Positions 22,676 through 35,400 of a DNA stretch of 64,000 bases are shown here, one piece after another. The notes under the pieces were generated by a model, which worked only from the letters and a program-made list of their open reading frames with translations, did no database searches and had not been told where the DNA came from. The DNA is from Haematococcus lacustris. Taxonomy: Eukaryota > Chlorophyta > Chlorophyceae > Chlamydomonadales > Haematococcaceae. Made by a program: the position numbers and the translations under genes. The stretch spans positions 5,313,278 to 5,377,277 of the forward strand of contig JASKMD010000017.1 in the NCBI GenBank assembly GCA_030144725.1, in the 5' to 3' direction. Positions within the stretch are counted from its first letter, which is position 1. Every line of letters begins with the position of its first letter.

Positions 22676-25600
22676 ACAAGCTAGGTGAGGGCGACCCCAA
22701 TGACGACATCGCCCGCCTGCGCAACACCAACAAGTACAGGCTGGCAGCCAGCTACGCCAGCAACATGCAGGTAGGGCCATGCAGGTAGGGCCATGCAGGT
22801 AGGGCCATGCAACAGCCTATTGCAGATAATGGTACGCTGTCCAGGCTGGCAATGGGCAGCATGCAAAGGCAGGCAGCCTGAGCAGCCATGCCCAACCCAC
22901 CTGTGCGCTGCTGCCAGCCCACTCAAGGGCTGGTGTCTGGCTGTGGTGCTCTGATGCTCAGCCAATAATGCTCAGCCAGCTCAGTGGTGCTCAGCCAACC
23001 CCAGGCACTATGAGCTAGGCGCTGGGCTGTGTGTGCCACCTTGCCACCTTGCCCATCTAGAACTGCCAGTGGATTGCACCTGGGCTGGGCTGCCAGCCCA
23101 TCCCTGGGCTGTGGAGCTCTAATGCTCAGCCAGGCGCTGGTGCTGTGTGCGGCAACCTAGGCCAGCCAGACCTGCCTGCTGCAGCTGGTGTCGCACAGCT
23201 CAGGGTGGCAAAGGTGCAGGGGCCAGGTTTCTTAACAGACTGCCGTAACAAATGACATGGGCCGGGGTGTGGGAGAGGGGAGGGAAGGGATGCGTGGGGG
23301 ACGGAGGTATCTGGCGGATGGGGTGGGGTTGAGTGCAGGGGCAAAGCAATCACATTGCGCAGTCTGGCGTGCCTGCTGCTTTGCCCTGACCACCTCCCCT
23401 GTGCCTGGCTGCTGTGGTGTGGATTGGGGCAGGCAATCAATGACTTTGCCTCGGTGAACAGCTTCCTGTCGCCCCTGGCCTTGCTGGCCGGAACAAACAG
23501 GTGGGCGGGTCACTCTAGGTCAGACTGCACATCAGGCTTCGAATGAGATGGCTCTTACTGTTGCTTGTGCTGCCGCCGCTGCTGTTGCTGCTGCTGCTGT
23601 TGCTGCTGCCACTGCTGCTACCAGGGCTGGTGTTGCTGCTGGTGTTGCTGCTGGTGCTGATGCCAGCGCCGGCGCCGCTGCTGCTGCAGGTCTGTGGAGG
23701 TGCTGGATTGCACCGTCATGCAGTGTGTGGCTGTGGTGGAGGACGCACACGCCCGGCCGGTGCACACCATTGCCCAGGTGGGAGACGGACTGACCGGGTG
23801 TCGGGGAGGCTGTTCACGCTGCTCGGTTTACGGCTACATGAGCCAGCAGCGAGTGCACAGCCAGGCGCTGGACTGACCGGTTTTGTTACCTCGGCAAACG
23901 ACATCGGTATGTAGTAGATAACTGGCGGTCCGAGAGCATTATGCGAAAATAATGGCCGAGGCCGAGGTGGCGCGGACATACATGCCGAGGCGCAGCCGAG
24001 GGATGTATGGTAGCAGAGCCGAGGACGAGACCATTAGTTCGCATAGTGCGCGAGGCCAAGGCTGTTATCTACTATATTTGAGGTTCCCCAATCCCGTAAC
24101 CGCCCCCCTCCCCCGTTGACCAACACCATATCTCCCGTTGACCAACACTATCACCAACCCTTCTGAACACAGCCGCTCTATAAACGCTTCCCCACACTGA
24201 TTGCGAGAATCGTATTTTGTCGCTCGACAATTATCAAAAAGTGCACTTTGCCGCTCGACCATTATGCTTTGCCGCTCGACCATTATGCTTTGCCGGTCGA
24301 CACATATCAACTAGCCTATAACCTCATCCCTCTCCTAAGCGGCTTACTCCGACCTGAAAAACGACGAAAGACGTAGCTTCTAGTCAACATGCCAGCCTGG
24401 CACTTATAAGTAGACATGCCAGCCTGGGAATAAGTTCGCTAAGCTATCGCGTAGCGTCGCATTGGCTATGTTGAGGTTGCATCAGTTGCGGAAGAAAGTT
24501 GTTTTGGAATAACTCGCGACTTGCAAGTAGCGACGTGCAAGCCATACATTCAACTAGCACACTCGCGACTTGCGCTTCACTTGCGGAACACGCGGACCTG
24601 GCTGCTCGCACTATGCGGCCTTGGTAAACTGACCCGAGTTATGGAACAATATTGACGCCTATATTTTTCCCTATACCGTACTATCTATTTCGATTCGCGA
24701 GGATGTGCTTATCAATACTCTAGACAGCCATCCCTTGCATAACATATCAATCTGCCATGGTTTAAACACTTCTTGCACAGGTCACCATGTCATGCTTCCC
24801 GGTCACCAAGTCAAAGCCATTATGCAAGTAGGGTAGTGTCACCGTGCACCAAGTCACCAAGTCTTGACTTTGCACTAGATAGGGCACTGAACCTCCTTCA
24901 TGAAGTCATGGTGCTCCTGTGGCTGCTTGCAGTGCCGGCATATCTCTTCATCTTCCTCTGAACACTCAAACTTGCGTGCCCTTGCAGTCACCCATGCCGC
25001 AGCTTTGGCCAAGGCAAAGACCCAGTAGCTGACCTGGTGCGGCCAGCCACCCCGGCTGCTGCCCTGGCCTTGCCAACCACCCCAACAGCTGACTTCTTGT
25101 AGCCAGCCACCCTGGCTGCTGACTTGCTACCTACCCACCCCTCGCTGCTGGCACTGCCATCATCGTTGCTGCCGTCGTCGCCGCTGCTGTTGCCGGCGCT
25201 GCTTGTGTTAGCGCTGCTCCTGTTGGCGCTGCTGCTAGTGTTGCACACCAACCGTGCCTGCTTGCGTGTGGGAGTGGTCGTGGCTTGTCCTGTTGGGATT
25301 GGCTTAGGCTTGTTCTTGGAGCCCAATGGCCTGCCACGTTTGCGAGGGAGGGGGAGGAGGAGGAGGCGTGCTTGGCGACGCGGCTGGGTCGCGGGCTAGC
25401 CCGAGCCCAATGCTAAACAGCTTGCGAGGCCTACCCGGCCCACGCTTCGCGACAGCCGCATATACACGATCGTTTACGTAGGTCAAATAATTGTTTGACC
25501 ACTTCGTGACTTCGCGAGGCTAAAAAAACAATTCGCGGACGCGAATCGAAAGAGAGAGTACGGTACCTCAATTATGGCCTAAACAGGAGCGCAGTGCACT

Positions 25601-26198
25601 GGCTCACAACTGGCATCGCGTCGATACTGCTAGCTGCAGTCAAGGCGCGCTATACGGGTTAACTGTGTGGTGAACGTTATTGCTCGGCGGCTCCTAGGCT
25701 GACCGGGGAGTATGGTGCCCGCTGCAGAGCGCCAGCGCGTCGTTGTACACGTCGCATCCCAAAGAGGCGCTGGAGCTATTTCTCACTGCGGCGTGCGATG
25801 GTCTAATCAAGTTGTGGGACGTGCGCAGCTGTCGTTGTGTGCGAAGTTTCAGCGCACACAAGAACACGCAAATCACGACTGGCGCGGCCTTCAGCCCATG
25901 CTTGAGGTGAGGCGCGGCGGTGCGGTGCGCAGCAGGTGGAATGAGATCGCTCGCGCAGTGTGCAGTAGGTGCAGTGCTGCCTAGCAGATGAAAAAGCAGT
26001 GCTGCTGCTTCCGGGTGCAGGTTCATCGCCAGCGGTAGCGAGGACCAGGCTGCGTACCTCTACGATGTCCGTCAAGGCCAGATGTTGCACAGGATGCGCA
26101 CCAGCGATGTGGTGACGGACGTGGCATTCAATCCGTTGCACCCGCAACTTGCCGCTGGATGCTTAGATGGCAGGGTGCATTTCTTCAGCGTTGCGTGA
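14339..26198 (+). CDS. WDR27: WDR27-like WD40-repeat protein
   Basis: A WD40 scaffold protein of unknown cellular role. Exons whose splice phases I checked: 14,339-14,584; 14,802-15,044; 15,362-15,459; 16,032-16,173; 16,800-16,934; and the last ten, 20,474-20,585, 21,316-21,392, 21,747-21,841, 21,940-22,162, 22,413-22,486, 22,674-22,770, 23,433-23,500, 23,690-23,777, 25,728-25,906 and 26,021-26,198. The ten sum to 397 codons with continuous phase. Diagnostic WDR27 blocks are LTAGEDRSFKLWDLQQGSLV, FHRKVKSSGYG, ARFYYLDEFILLAAGNKLNL, DAHARPVHTIAQ, LFLTAACDGLIKLWDVRSCR and VVTDVAFNPLHPQLAAGCLD. Exons between 17,173 and 19,840 are coding but broken by G/C tracts, so their joins are unsure. The ATG at 14,339 is a guess: conservation starts at LAGEYLAWAVP. 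One intron is GC-AG, and another holds transposons. Confidence 0.9.
16192..16395 (+). repeat. (GGGGC)n array in a WDR27 intron
   Basis: A nearly perfect pentamer GGGGC array starts about 20 bp after the exon donor at 16,174 and runs about 165 bp, followed by two degenerate units. The sense strand is G-rich, so the pre-mRNA could form G-quadruplexes near the splice donor. Open frames in this block are repeat artefacts. Confidence 0.95.
17380..17660 (+). other. WDR27 exon region interrupted by poly-G/poly-C tracts
   Basis: The frame QVAALCEAAGQW...CGAAVLRLYYAPLRS and the following frame SDLLGESPKLL both look coding. The latter joins in phase to VGTMSALAVIDSHTG at 17,884. Between them lie runs of 9-14 Gs that put the two pieces in different frames. 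Either the homopolymer lengths are wrong in the assembly or an intron lies in the tract. Confidence 0.6.
20048..20453 (+). repeat. 10-bp (CCCCTGCCTG)n minisatellite before a WDR27 acceptor
   Basis: About 40 almost perfect copies of a decamer end roughly 20 bp before the acceptor at 20,473. The sense strand is pyrimidine-rich, so the array forms a very long polypyrimidine tract. Long frames on both strands (for example PACPCLPLPA repeats) are by-products. Confidence 0.95.
21528..21665 (+). repeat. CACCTCACACC-type minisatellite in a WDR27 intron
   Basis: Imperfect units of cacacccacctcacaccca lie in the intron between the exons ending at 21,392 and starting at 21,747. No coding function. Confidence 0.85.
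23912..24074. mobile_element. 163-bp foldback element in a WDR27 intron
   Basis: The ends are TAGTAGATAAC and GTTATCTACTA. The inner arms also pair (ATGCGAA...ATAATGG against CCATTAGTTCGCAT), so most of the element can fold on itself. It has no coding capacity. It lies inside the 1,950-bp intron between 23,777 and 25,728. A related core (GCACTATGCGGCCTTGG) appears near 24,610. Confidence 0.65.
24676..25563 (-). mobile_element. TA-flanked TIR element B, copy 1 (inside WDR27 intron)
   Basis: The left end is CCGTACTATCTATTTCGATT. The right end on the other strand is CCGTACTCTCTCTTTCGATT. TA dinucleotides border both sides (24,674-24,675 and 25,564-25,565), as for Tc1/mariner-like insertions. 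The 888-bp element has the same terminal motif as that at 56,013. On the minus strand it encodes RGPGRPRKLFSIGLGLARDP and, in a shifted frame, KRGRPLGSKNKPKPIPTG. Both look like AT-hooks, followed by a Ser/Asn-rich and then a Lys/Ala/Val-rich tail. No transposase catalytic domain is visible. Confidence 0.75.
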
Positions 26199-26520
26199 GC
26201 GCGACCCAAGGGTACTAGGGTACTAGCGCGATGAAAGGACAGTGTCCGCTGGTGCGCTCCAACATTTCTTATGCCTGCGTGTGATGTCAATGACGGAGGC
26301 CAGTTGTACTAGTCCCACGACGAGTTGTAGCGCCCAAGACGCCTTCACCACGACGGCACATTAGCCTGCCCGGTTAATAAATAAACCTGGTTTGCTGCCA
26401 GGGCCTACTCCCAATCCCCGCCCCCACCCTTTTTAATGGTGAAGCGATAGACATTGGCATAGAACGCGTGCTCTTGTGTAGGCAACAGCTTGGACAGTGG
26501 CCACTGCTCACACTACTGTG

Positions 26521-27140
26521 CTACACTGTCGCTCCCTTGCCTAGCTGCATATCAATGATCTTGCCGCTGTTGGGCCTCTCCATCACCTTGCGGCAGGCCT
26601 GTAGCACATAGCATTGGCCCCCCACCCACCCCGTGTGCCAATGCCAGCGTTGCCAAGAAACACCACCAGCTGCTTGCGTGTCCCCACTGCCACTGGGACA
26701 CATCAGCTGCTTCCTCCTCCAGCTGCATGGCACACTAAACAATGCGCATGATGGCCATTTGGTCACGTGGGGGGCATTCATCAGCCTCTGACCCTGCTCC
26801 CCCCTCCCCCCCCGCCCCCGCCATAGGCACACCCACCTATCTGAAGAAGCGGTCCAGCACAACCCACCCACCCTCACCTTGAAGAACTGCACCAGCGCAG
26901 GATAGCCTGAGCTTTTATGCTCTGCACGATTGTGGTGCAGGTACTTATCTCACACTGCATCCCAGGTGACCAAGGTGACAGCCACATGGCGCTTGATGGC
27001 CACCAGGGAGGTGCCTGCTGAGCTGGCTGCTGCCCGGTGCTGCAGCTGCAGCTTGAAGAAAAAGAAGATGTTGTCAATTCACCGCTGGGCTTTCTGGCAG
27101 GCCTGGCTCAAGCCACTGCCATGCCGCGCCGGGCTCCTGG
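26521..27140 (-). pseudogene. Fanzor/TnpB-like nuclease, copy 5 (heavily decayed)
   Basis: The minus strand shows AAASSAGTSLVAIKRHVAVT followed by LVTWDAV, a KHGSGLSQA-like remnant, and a separate QLVVFL...GTGGGWG-like block near 26,600-26,690. These correspond to the region between RuvC-I and RuvC-II of the family at 48-49.5 kb. Stops and frameshifts are frequent. RuvC-III and the conserved 3' flank are absent. It is the oldest-looking copy in the window. Confidence 0.65.
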
Positions 27141-27439
27141 TCAGCTGGCCTTTGTAAAAGCTGTCCAGTATGCATTGACGCAGTGGGCAAGGGGCTTGGG
27201 AGGTGGTGGGGTGAGGCCAGCCTCTTCCCCTGCATGCCAGCTGCAACCAGAATCAGTGCCGGCTGCTGTGCGTCCAGGAGCAGCAGCAGCAACGGAGGCC
27301 TGCAGCAGCATGAACACGCGATGCTTGCAGCGGCCATCAGAGGTGAGATGTTGGCTTAAGCTGGCTGTTGAGTGTCTGAAGGAATCTGGCCTTGATAGCA
27401 AGATGTTCACCAACGCTCAGCAGCAGCAACCATAGTGGA

Positions 27440-28830
27440 GTGTCAGGCCCAGTCAAGGTGAGTCAGCTTGCACCCCACCGCATGCTGACCTTGCCTACTG
27501 CAATTGTTTCCTCAGGGACTGTGGCTTAGGCCCAGCGCACTCCACTGGGACCTTTATATCTAGCATTGTCCCTGGGAGGGGTGGAGAGTCAGCGAGACTG
27601 TGGCCGCTGCAGAAAACCACCCATGTGTGAGTAGAGCACAGCAGGTACCTGACCTCACAGCTACGAGGTCTGATACCCGCATGCTCCCTCGAGCGCAAGG
27701 CACTGCATGAAGCAGCACTGCCTGCTGAGCACAACGTCGCAAGCTGGTTGCTGGGGATGGGATTGACATGTCACTGTCATGAAGTCATGGGCACTGGCTG
27801 CATCATCATGTGTGCATATGCCTACCACACATGTGCACAAGGTCAAGATGTCGTTCTGCCAGTGTTCCCAATGCACAGGTCAGTGTCATGTGCGATGTGA
27901 TGACTAGTTTGGCGCATGCCTAGATGAGAAAGTGATGGCGCGTGGCAGGCAGCCAGTGTAAGGTGCCAGGCTCTGCATGCTGCTATTAAGATTGCCAAAG
28001 CTGATCTCGCTTTGTTCTGGTTTAAGTGAAGCCGCTTACAAGCGCATGCAAGCGTAGATGCATGTTTAGGAAAGCGAAATGCGCAACACTGGTCCGCTTG
28101 CGCGAACTAGTCTGATCGGGGGTACATTCTACGGGACGTCGCCAACACTTTGGGACGGAGGTCAGGGTGCATGCTCACGACGTTCAGTAGATGTTCACGA
28201 CGTTCAGTAGATGTTTCCATTCACATTTCGACGTCGCGTCTACGTCTCTTCTTCACTATCCTGTGGGATGCACTTGCGACTGACATGACAACTCTGCGTC
28301 GACATTAGGGCGTAACCTTGGCCACTGACGCAAACCACTTGACTCTCGGCGTACGCTATGAGGGCTATGTATAAATCAGCAAAAGAGGTAGTCAACTCAT
28401 TGCAGTCAAACTGATATTGAACGTTCCATCGCGCACGCTAAAATCCAGAGCAACGAGAGTGACGACCGGTCCTGGGACGAACGTAACATCTTACCGTCCA
28501 GACGTTTTCATACGTAGATGCCTAGAACAAACATGTATCAGCCCTCTATTGGGCATACATAATGAAGAAAAGCGCCTTTGTGCAAACCTTCACGGTGAAA
28601 GAAGGTGGACCCAACATTTATCTTGCTTCCCAAGACATACATCAAACTTCATCAATTTCGCCTGCTTGTAACACCGACAAACACAGCCATGGCTTTGATC
28701 TGAGCCGCAGCAGCGACCGGCGGTGCATCACTCCACATCAACTGCGGGGCAGCTCCCTTGCCTGAGCAAGGAGGGCAGCCAGGCAGCTACCCCGTTCACT
28801 GCACTGCGTCACCACCAAACCAGGGTCAAC
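27440..28830. other. Gene-poor stretch
   Basis: I see no convincing gene. Short open frames on both strands have no recognisable motifs. The only local structure is a 19-bp direct repeat, cacgacgttcagtagatgtt, near 28,177-28,215. GC content is lower than in the flanking genes. Confidence 0.5.
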
Positions 28831-29760
28831 CTGAATTCACGAGTATCCTTGAAATCCATGAACGTCTGGGCCACAGGTCAGAGTAAATGTCCAAGGCATG
28901 AGCCACGCATGGCTGCATGGAAAGATGCCGAAGCAGCCCCAACGATTAGACTGCATATGAAGCACCATTGCGTGAAAAGGTAAAGCATGATAGCCATGCT
29001 GGCACCTGTAGCGGGGTGGTATGCAAGCGACCACCCGCCCCCTCCCATTGAAACACTGAGTTTAGAGGCAGTCAGGGAGGCCTTGGTGCCATGTGCTCGG
29101 GCATGCATGCGGTAGGGCAGTGTTACGCCCTCCCAATGGACCGCAACTAACACTTCTTGTGCAAGCAGGGCTGGGGTGAGGGTGCATCCTGCCAGTGCGC
29201 CTTGACAGCCAACGGACCACAGCCCTTGCCACAACCACCGCATTGCAAAACACGCGCGCCAATCACAGCCTGCCTAGCGGGTGCGAGCCAGTGCCATGGC
29301 CTTAGCCATCTTCAGGACAGTTCACAGGACGTTCTGCAGCTGTGCCTTTGCCCGGGCCCTACCCAGCTGGCGAGTCTATGCTCCACACCAAACACCCACT
29401 CCACACCCCAGCCAAAGTAGGTGGGAGGAAGGTGGCGGCACACGGCTAGCTTGTCAGAGGTCACAGCACGTATAGGCAGGGGCAGTGGGAGCATAGAGGG
29501 CATAGCCAGAGGGATTACCTGAGGTGGCAATGGCGCCTCAGGGCTGGCTGGCAGCGACGCAGCAGCCCAGCCTCCTTGCGTCATCTCCAGCTGCAGCCCT
29601 GCTGGGATTGGCCAGCAGTCGCGACGCTGCAGCTCCTGGACCAGGGCTGCTGAGAGCCTGATCAGGCATGTCCATGGAGAACATGCAGCCCGCAAGCACA
29701 GCGCTGCGGCGTCCCACACAGCCTGCTGCGGCCTGGATGGCTGGCTGGCCCTTAAACTGC
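28830..29760 (-). CDS. Uncertain coding traces, protein not recognised
   Basis: Two minus-strand segments have exon-like features. One (about 29,340-29,735) follows a possible acceptor (aggccgcag) and reads VWDAAALCLRAACSPWTCLI, then LVQELQRRDCWPIPAGLQLE. The other (about 29,040-29,150) contains VAVHWEGVTLPYRMHARAHG. No domain is recognisable and no start or stop can be fixed. It could be a decayed gene or an unknown one. Confidence 0.25.
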
Positions 29761-30127
29761 TGAGTTGCTGGCCTCAGGCATGGGTCTCAGCGGGGCACTG
29801 CCACTGGCAGCCACTCGGGCTGCTGGTCCCGGCTGCTCACTTGCGGCCACTCAGCTGCAGCTGCTGCTGCACTGGTCTGCTGCCGAACCCCGCTGCCGAC
29901 CCTGCATCCTCCCCTGACCCCCTGCCTACCCCTGCATCCTTCCCTGACCCCCTGCTTACCCCTGTGCCCTTGCTGTTGCCCTACCTTGCATGCCCCTGGC
30001 CTAGTCCTGGCGCCTATCCACCTGACTGCCCTGTGGCCTGCCGTGGCCTCTGTGCACTGCTGCCTAGCAGGGCTCAGCGACCAGGAGGCAGGGGCCTGCT
30101 GCCAACTGCCCTGCCCAAGCACAGCCC

Positions 30128-30203
30128 AACCTGCCCTGCCCTGCCCTGCCCTGCCCTGCCCTGCCCTGCCCTGCCCTGCCCTGCCCTGCCCTGCCCTGCC
30201 CTG
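30128..30203. repeat. (CCCTG)n array
   Basis: About 15 near-perfect CCCTG units lie about 160 bp beyond the stop codon of the LOTUS gene, between the two minus-strand genes. No gene is supported from 29,760 to 30,361. Confidence 0.95.
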
Positions 30204-30361
30204 GTGAAGAACTGGTAAAAGACTGATGGCTGTAGCCGGGAAGCTGGGCAGCTAGTCAAGCGCCTGGACTGCTCTGGCGCATCGCACCTGGCCGGACCTA
30301 GTGAACCTGGTATGCTCGGCTGCCCGACTGCGCCAGTCTGGCCTGGGCTGCCTGCCTGCCC

Positions 30362-30492
30362 CTACTGCTGCGGGTACATTGCATACTGCGGCAGGGCCTG
30401 GGGTGGGTACGCCTGCGGGTGGTAGGCCTGGGGGTAAGGGGCCTGTGGGGCGTACGCCACCTGCTGCTGCTGCTGTTGAGGGGGAGGGTACA

Positions 30493-30538
<46 letters not shown>

Positions 30539-32420
30539 GGGGTACGTGAGCTGCTGCGGCTGCTGCTGGGCGCTGGGACCTGCCGCTGCTGCTGCTGCTG
30601 CTGCTCCAGGTGCATACGCAGCGGAGGCTGCAGCAGCAGCAGCTGGCGCCCCAGCAGGGTAGCCATACCCCCCCACAGGGTACCCTGCATAGCCTGCATA
30701 CCCGCCCCCTGGCAGCTGCTGGCCAGGCAAGGCCCCTGGCGGTTGCGTCTGAGGCTGCTGGGGCTGGTACTGGGCCTGCGCAGGGTATGCAGCGTAGGGG
30801 TGGGGCTGCTGAGCCATGCTGGGCGCACCGGCCCCCTCTGGCGGCTGGCCTGGTAGAGTGGTTGGTGTGACCGCGGGGTAGGCTGCAGCGGGGTATGGGT
30901 GCTGGCTGGGCTGGGCTGGTGCCGGCTGCTGGCTGGGTGCTGGGTGGGGTGCTGCAGCCGCTGCAGCAGCTGCTGAAGCCTGCTGTGCGTAGTACGCTGC
31001 CCACTGCTGTTGGTACTGGGCGTAGTCATAGGTGGTGGCTGGACCTGGGGTGCCGGCACTGTGTGTAGACGCAGGCCCGCCCGCAGCCTGCTGGGCCTGC
31101 TGGGCGTAGTAAGCGGCATAATACTGGGCGGCAGCAGCGGCGGCGGCAGGGTCTTGCTGAGCGGCAGCAGCAGCAGCAGCCCACTGGGCATATGCCTGTG
31201 CCTGCGCCTGCGCCTGCGCCTGCTGTGGGGCCTGGGGCTGCTGCGGCTGCTGGGGGGTGTGTGACGCAGCCTGGGAGGCAGTGGGGGGCTGCTGCTGTGC
31301 TTGGGCCTGCACCGGGTGCTGCTGCGTTTGGGGCTGCTGGGCATAGCTGTGGTGCATGACGGTGGCGTAGGGGGGAGTGGGGGCGCATGGGGCAGTGGGG
31401 GGCTGGGCATAGGGGTAAGACTGGGCCTGGGTATGCTGGCTGGTGGGGTGTGCTGGCGGCTGGCCTGCACCATATTGGGTGGTGGGGGCGACGCCTGGGG
31501 TGGGGTGGGCGGGGTGTGCTGGCTGCTGCTGGGGGGCTGCTGGGAGCTGCCCTGGCTGAGCTGGGCCTGCAGGCCTGGCAGGTGGGTACCCATAGCCAGC
31601 TGCTGCCTGCTGCTGCTGCTGCTGCTGCTGCTGTGCTGCCTGCTGCTGGTACTGATACTGCTGCTGCTGTGTGGGTGCCTGCTGCTGCTGTTGCTCCTGT
31701 GGTACAGGCTGCTGCTGCTGCTGTTGTTGCTGTGGTACAGGCTGCTGATACTGATACTGCTGCTGCTGCTGCTGATGTGAGGGCTGTTGTGGCTGCTGAG
31801 TCACTGGGTGTGGTTGGCGTGCTGACCCTTGACCAGCCCCTACACCTGCACCCTTCGCCGCCACCACCCCTGCTGCTGCCTGCTGCATGCCTACAGGTTG
31901 TTGACTGCCAGCTGCTGGCCGGGCTGCTGCTGCTGGCGGTGGTGCTGTGGCTGCCGCAGCAGGCAAGGTCGGTGCTGCTGCCGCTGCCACTGGGCGCTGT
32001 GAGTAGTGCGGCCTGGGGGCTACAACAGGAGCTGCAGCAGCAGCAGCAGCAGCAGCAGCAGGGGAGGCTCCCCCAGCCCCTGAGGCAGCGGTTGCAGGGG
32101 CAGCAGTTGCAGCGATTGTGGGGCCTATAGTGGTGTAGGGAGCAGCCTGGGTGAAAGCCATGGGGTAGGGGCTGGGCTGCAGCCGGGCACCCGCCTGCTG
32201 GCCCTGACCCACTTGGCTGTGACCCTGGCTTGGCATCTGACCTGGCCCGTGACTTTGGCCTTGCTGCTGTTGGGATTGATACTGCTGATGGGCCTGCGCT
32301 TGCGACGCACTTTGGGCCTGACCCTGAGGCTGCAGCCGCTGCTGCTGCTGCTGCTGCTGGGCATGGGGCAGCTGGCTGTTGGCTTGACTGTACTGCCCCT
32401 GGCCCGGTGCAGCGGCCACC

Positions 32421-32459
<39 letters not shown>

Positions 32460-35400
32460 AAGCTCAGCACCTGCTGAGCAAGGCCTGGCACCGGCTTGCT
32501 GCCTAGTTGCTGCTGGATGAGGCTGTCTCCCACCCCCTGGCGTTGCACCCCTCCCATCTGGCCTGGTTGCCCCAGCTGGCCCTGGGCCCCTGACACCTGA
32601 CCTGGGGCAGCCTGAGCTCTCGCTGTGGGCCCCTGCTGACCCAGCCCTGGCTGCCCCGCTCCTACTTGGCCCTGCTGCTGCTGCTGCTGAGCTGGCTGTC
32701 CTGGTCCAGCCTGCTTCCCCCCAGGCTGGCCCTGACCCAGGGGGCCAGGACCCCCCTGGCTGCCCCTGCCCCCCGCTGCCTCCCCTTGTGCCCCTGGCCT
32801 GACAGGCTGAGGCCCCCCTGCTGCTGCCAGGGGGAGAGGTTGGGCGGTTGGGCTGAGCTGTCCAGAACCCATGACAGCTGACTGGGGGGTGGCGGCGGGG
32901 CCAGAGGCAGGGGCGGGGGTGGGTCTAGGAGCTGCGTTGAGGGTGGGCAGTTGGGGGGCCTGGCCGCCCTGCTGCTGAGCCTGGCCCCCCAGCACCCCCT
33001 GGCTGCCTTGCCTGGGCGCTGCAGGGGTGGCAGCAGCTGGGTGGGACCCTGGCAGGGGAGTGGGAGCAGCGGGCAGTCCGGCCTGGCCTGCCTGGCCTGG
33101 CTGCTGGAAGGAGGGTGTGGCGGGCTGCAGGGGCTGTCTGGCAGCGCCCTGGCTGGGGGTGGACCCTGGCCCAGGAGCCCCTGCAGCGAGGTTGGCTGGC
33201 TGCCAGTAGCTGGGCAGTAGACTCTGTTGGCCCAGCTGCCCTGCATGAGCCTGCTGCTGCTGCCTGAGCTGACCCAGCAGGCCCTGGCCAAGCGGCCCTG
33301 GCCCTTGGCCAAGTTGCAGTTGGCCCAGCTGCCCCTGTACTGGCTGCCCCTGACCCAGCTGCCCCAGCTGCCCCTGACCCGGCTGCCCCTGGGCTGGCTG
33401 TCTGGGACCCAGCTGCTGCTGCCCTGGCTGAGGCTGGGCAGGTGCTTGGCCCAGGGTGTAGGCTCCTGCACCTGGGAGCGACTGCTGCCCATACTGCACC
33501 AGCGGCCGGGGGCCAGGGCCAGGGCCGGGGGCCAGGGCTGCAGCGCTGGGCTGCGCGGGATTGGTGGTGCTGGGCCTGCCTAAGGACTGCTGGCGCTGCG
33601 GGGCTGGCAGGGTGGCAGCAGGGACTGGGGCAGCGGCAGGGCCGCCAGCAGCAGGGGCAGGGGCAGGCTGCGGTGGGCCCTGACCAGGCAGAGGTTGCTG
33701 GCCACCCAGACCTGGGTGCTGCTGCTGCTGCTGTCCCAGCAAGGGGCCTGACTGACCCTGTGGCTGCCTTGCTGGGGGCCCTGGCAGCTGCTGCTGTTGC
33801 TGCTGCTGCTGCAACCGCTGCATGGGAACTTGATGCTGCTGCTGCTGAGACTGTGGCTCCTGGCCCTGCCCCTGTGAAGCTGGCTGCTGTGGATAGACCC
33901 CTCGGGGGGGCGCCAAGCTCCGTGGCGCCCCTACCCCCAACAAGCTTTGCTGCGCAGCCCCCACCCCCATGCCCCCAGATGGCCCCCCTGGCCCCCGCCC
34001 CATTCCCATCCCAGCCACCCCCAGCGACTGCTGGCCCCCCAACGCCCCCTGTTCTTGAAACCCTTGCGCCACAGGGGGCGGCAGCAGGGCCAGGGACTGC
34101 CCAGCCTGCTGCTGTCCCAGCTGCTGGCCTGGGCCCCCAGGGCCACTGCCGCCTAACCCCATGCCCATTCCCTGCGGGCCAGCCTGCTGTTGCGCCAGCA
34201 GGGCCAGCAGGGCACTGAGCAGGGCAGGGTCCTGGTTGGGCCCCAGCACATCCATGAGGACCTGCAGCTGAGCAAAGGCAGACAGGGCGCCTCCCCCTCC
34301 ACCCCCTGCCGCCATCTCCCCCCCAGCCCCCCCACCCATAGCGGCTTGCAGGGCAGCCAGCATGGGGTCCATGCCGGGCTGCAGGCCCCCCGGCTGCTGC
34401 AGCAGGCCAGGGCCAGGACCTGCCGCCAGACCCAGCATGGACTGAGGTGCGCCGCCTGAGGCCATGGGGGGGACAGGGCCCCCCAGCACCCCAGCCTCTG
34501 CCAGGATGGCCAGCAGCAGGGGGTCCGGGGCTCCGCCCTCCCCAGCCAGCATCCGCATCACATCCTCTAAGGAAGGCGGGCCTGGCAGCGCCGCACCACC
34601 ACCTGGGGTAGGCCTGCGTGACCCCCCCCCTCCAGGGGCGCTGCGCACCATAGGGCCTGGGGGCCCCTGCCCTCCTCCGTGACCCCCCCAGCCCCCTCCC
34701 CCTGTGTGGCCGCCGCTCCCCCCAGCCTTGCCTAGTGAAGGGTGGGGAGGCAGCCGCCCGCCGGCCACGGACCTGCCCCCTGCGTGGCCATGCTGCATGG
34801 CGCTGTCCATCCCAGACCCTGCCGTCCCATTGTTGACCATCATGCGCACCATAGGGGTGGGGCCCAGCAGGTTGCGCAGGGGGAGCAGGCCCAGGCCTTG
34901 CTGAGCCTTAGGGTCGCCAGGGCCACCACCTTGCCTATGGGGCCCTCCTGGGGCAGAAGAAGCCCGCGGCCAGGGCTGGTCACGGGGGCCAGCATGTGAG
35001 TCAGCCTGCCCGGAGGGACCCGGGTTAGTGCCAGGGCTAGGGGAGGGGCCGGAGCGCCAGCGGCGTGCTGCTTGCTGGACCTGCTGCCGGACCTTGACAG
35101 TGGCTGCGGAGTCGGAGTGTGGCGGAGCACGCTCCAAACCCCCGCTGGGGCCCAGCACTGCTATGTCTGCAATGGCCTGCAGGAGTGAGCAGGAGGCAGT
35201 GGGAGGGTGAGTGGGAACAAGGGAGGGGAGGGGGAGGGGGAGGGGGAGGGGGAGGGGGAGGGGGAGGGGGAGGGGGAGGGGGAGGGGGAGGGGGAGGGGG
35301 AGGGGGAGGGGGAGGGGGAGGGGGAGGGGGAGGGGGACGGGGAGGGGGAGGGGGAGGGGGAGGGGGAGGGGGAGGGGGAGGGGGAGGGGGAGGGGGAGGG

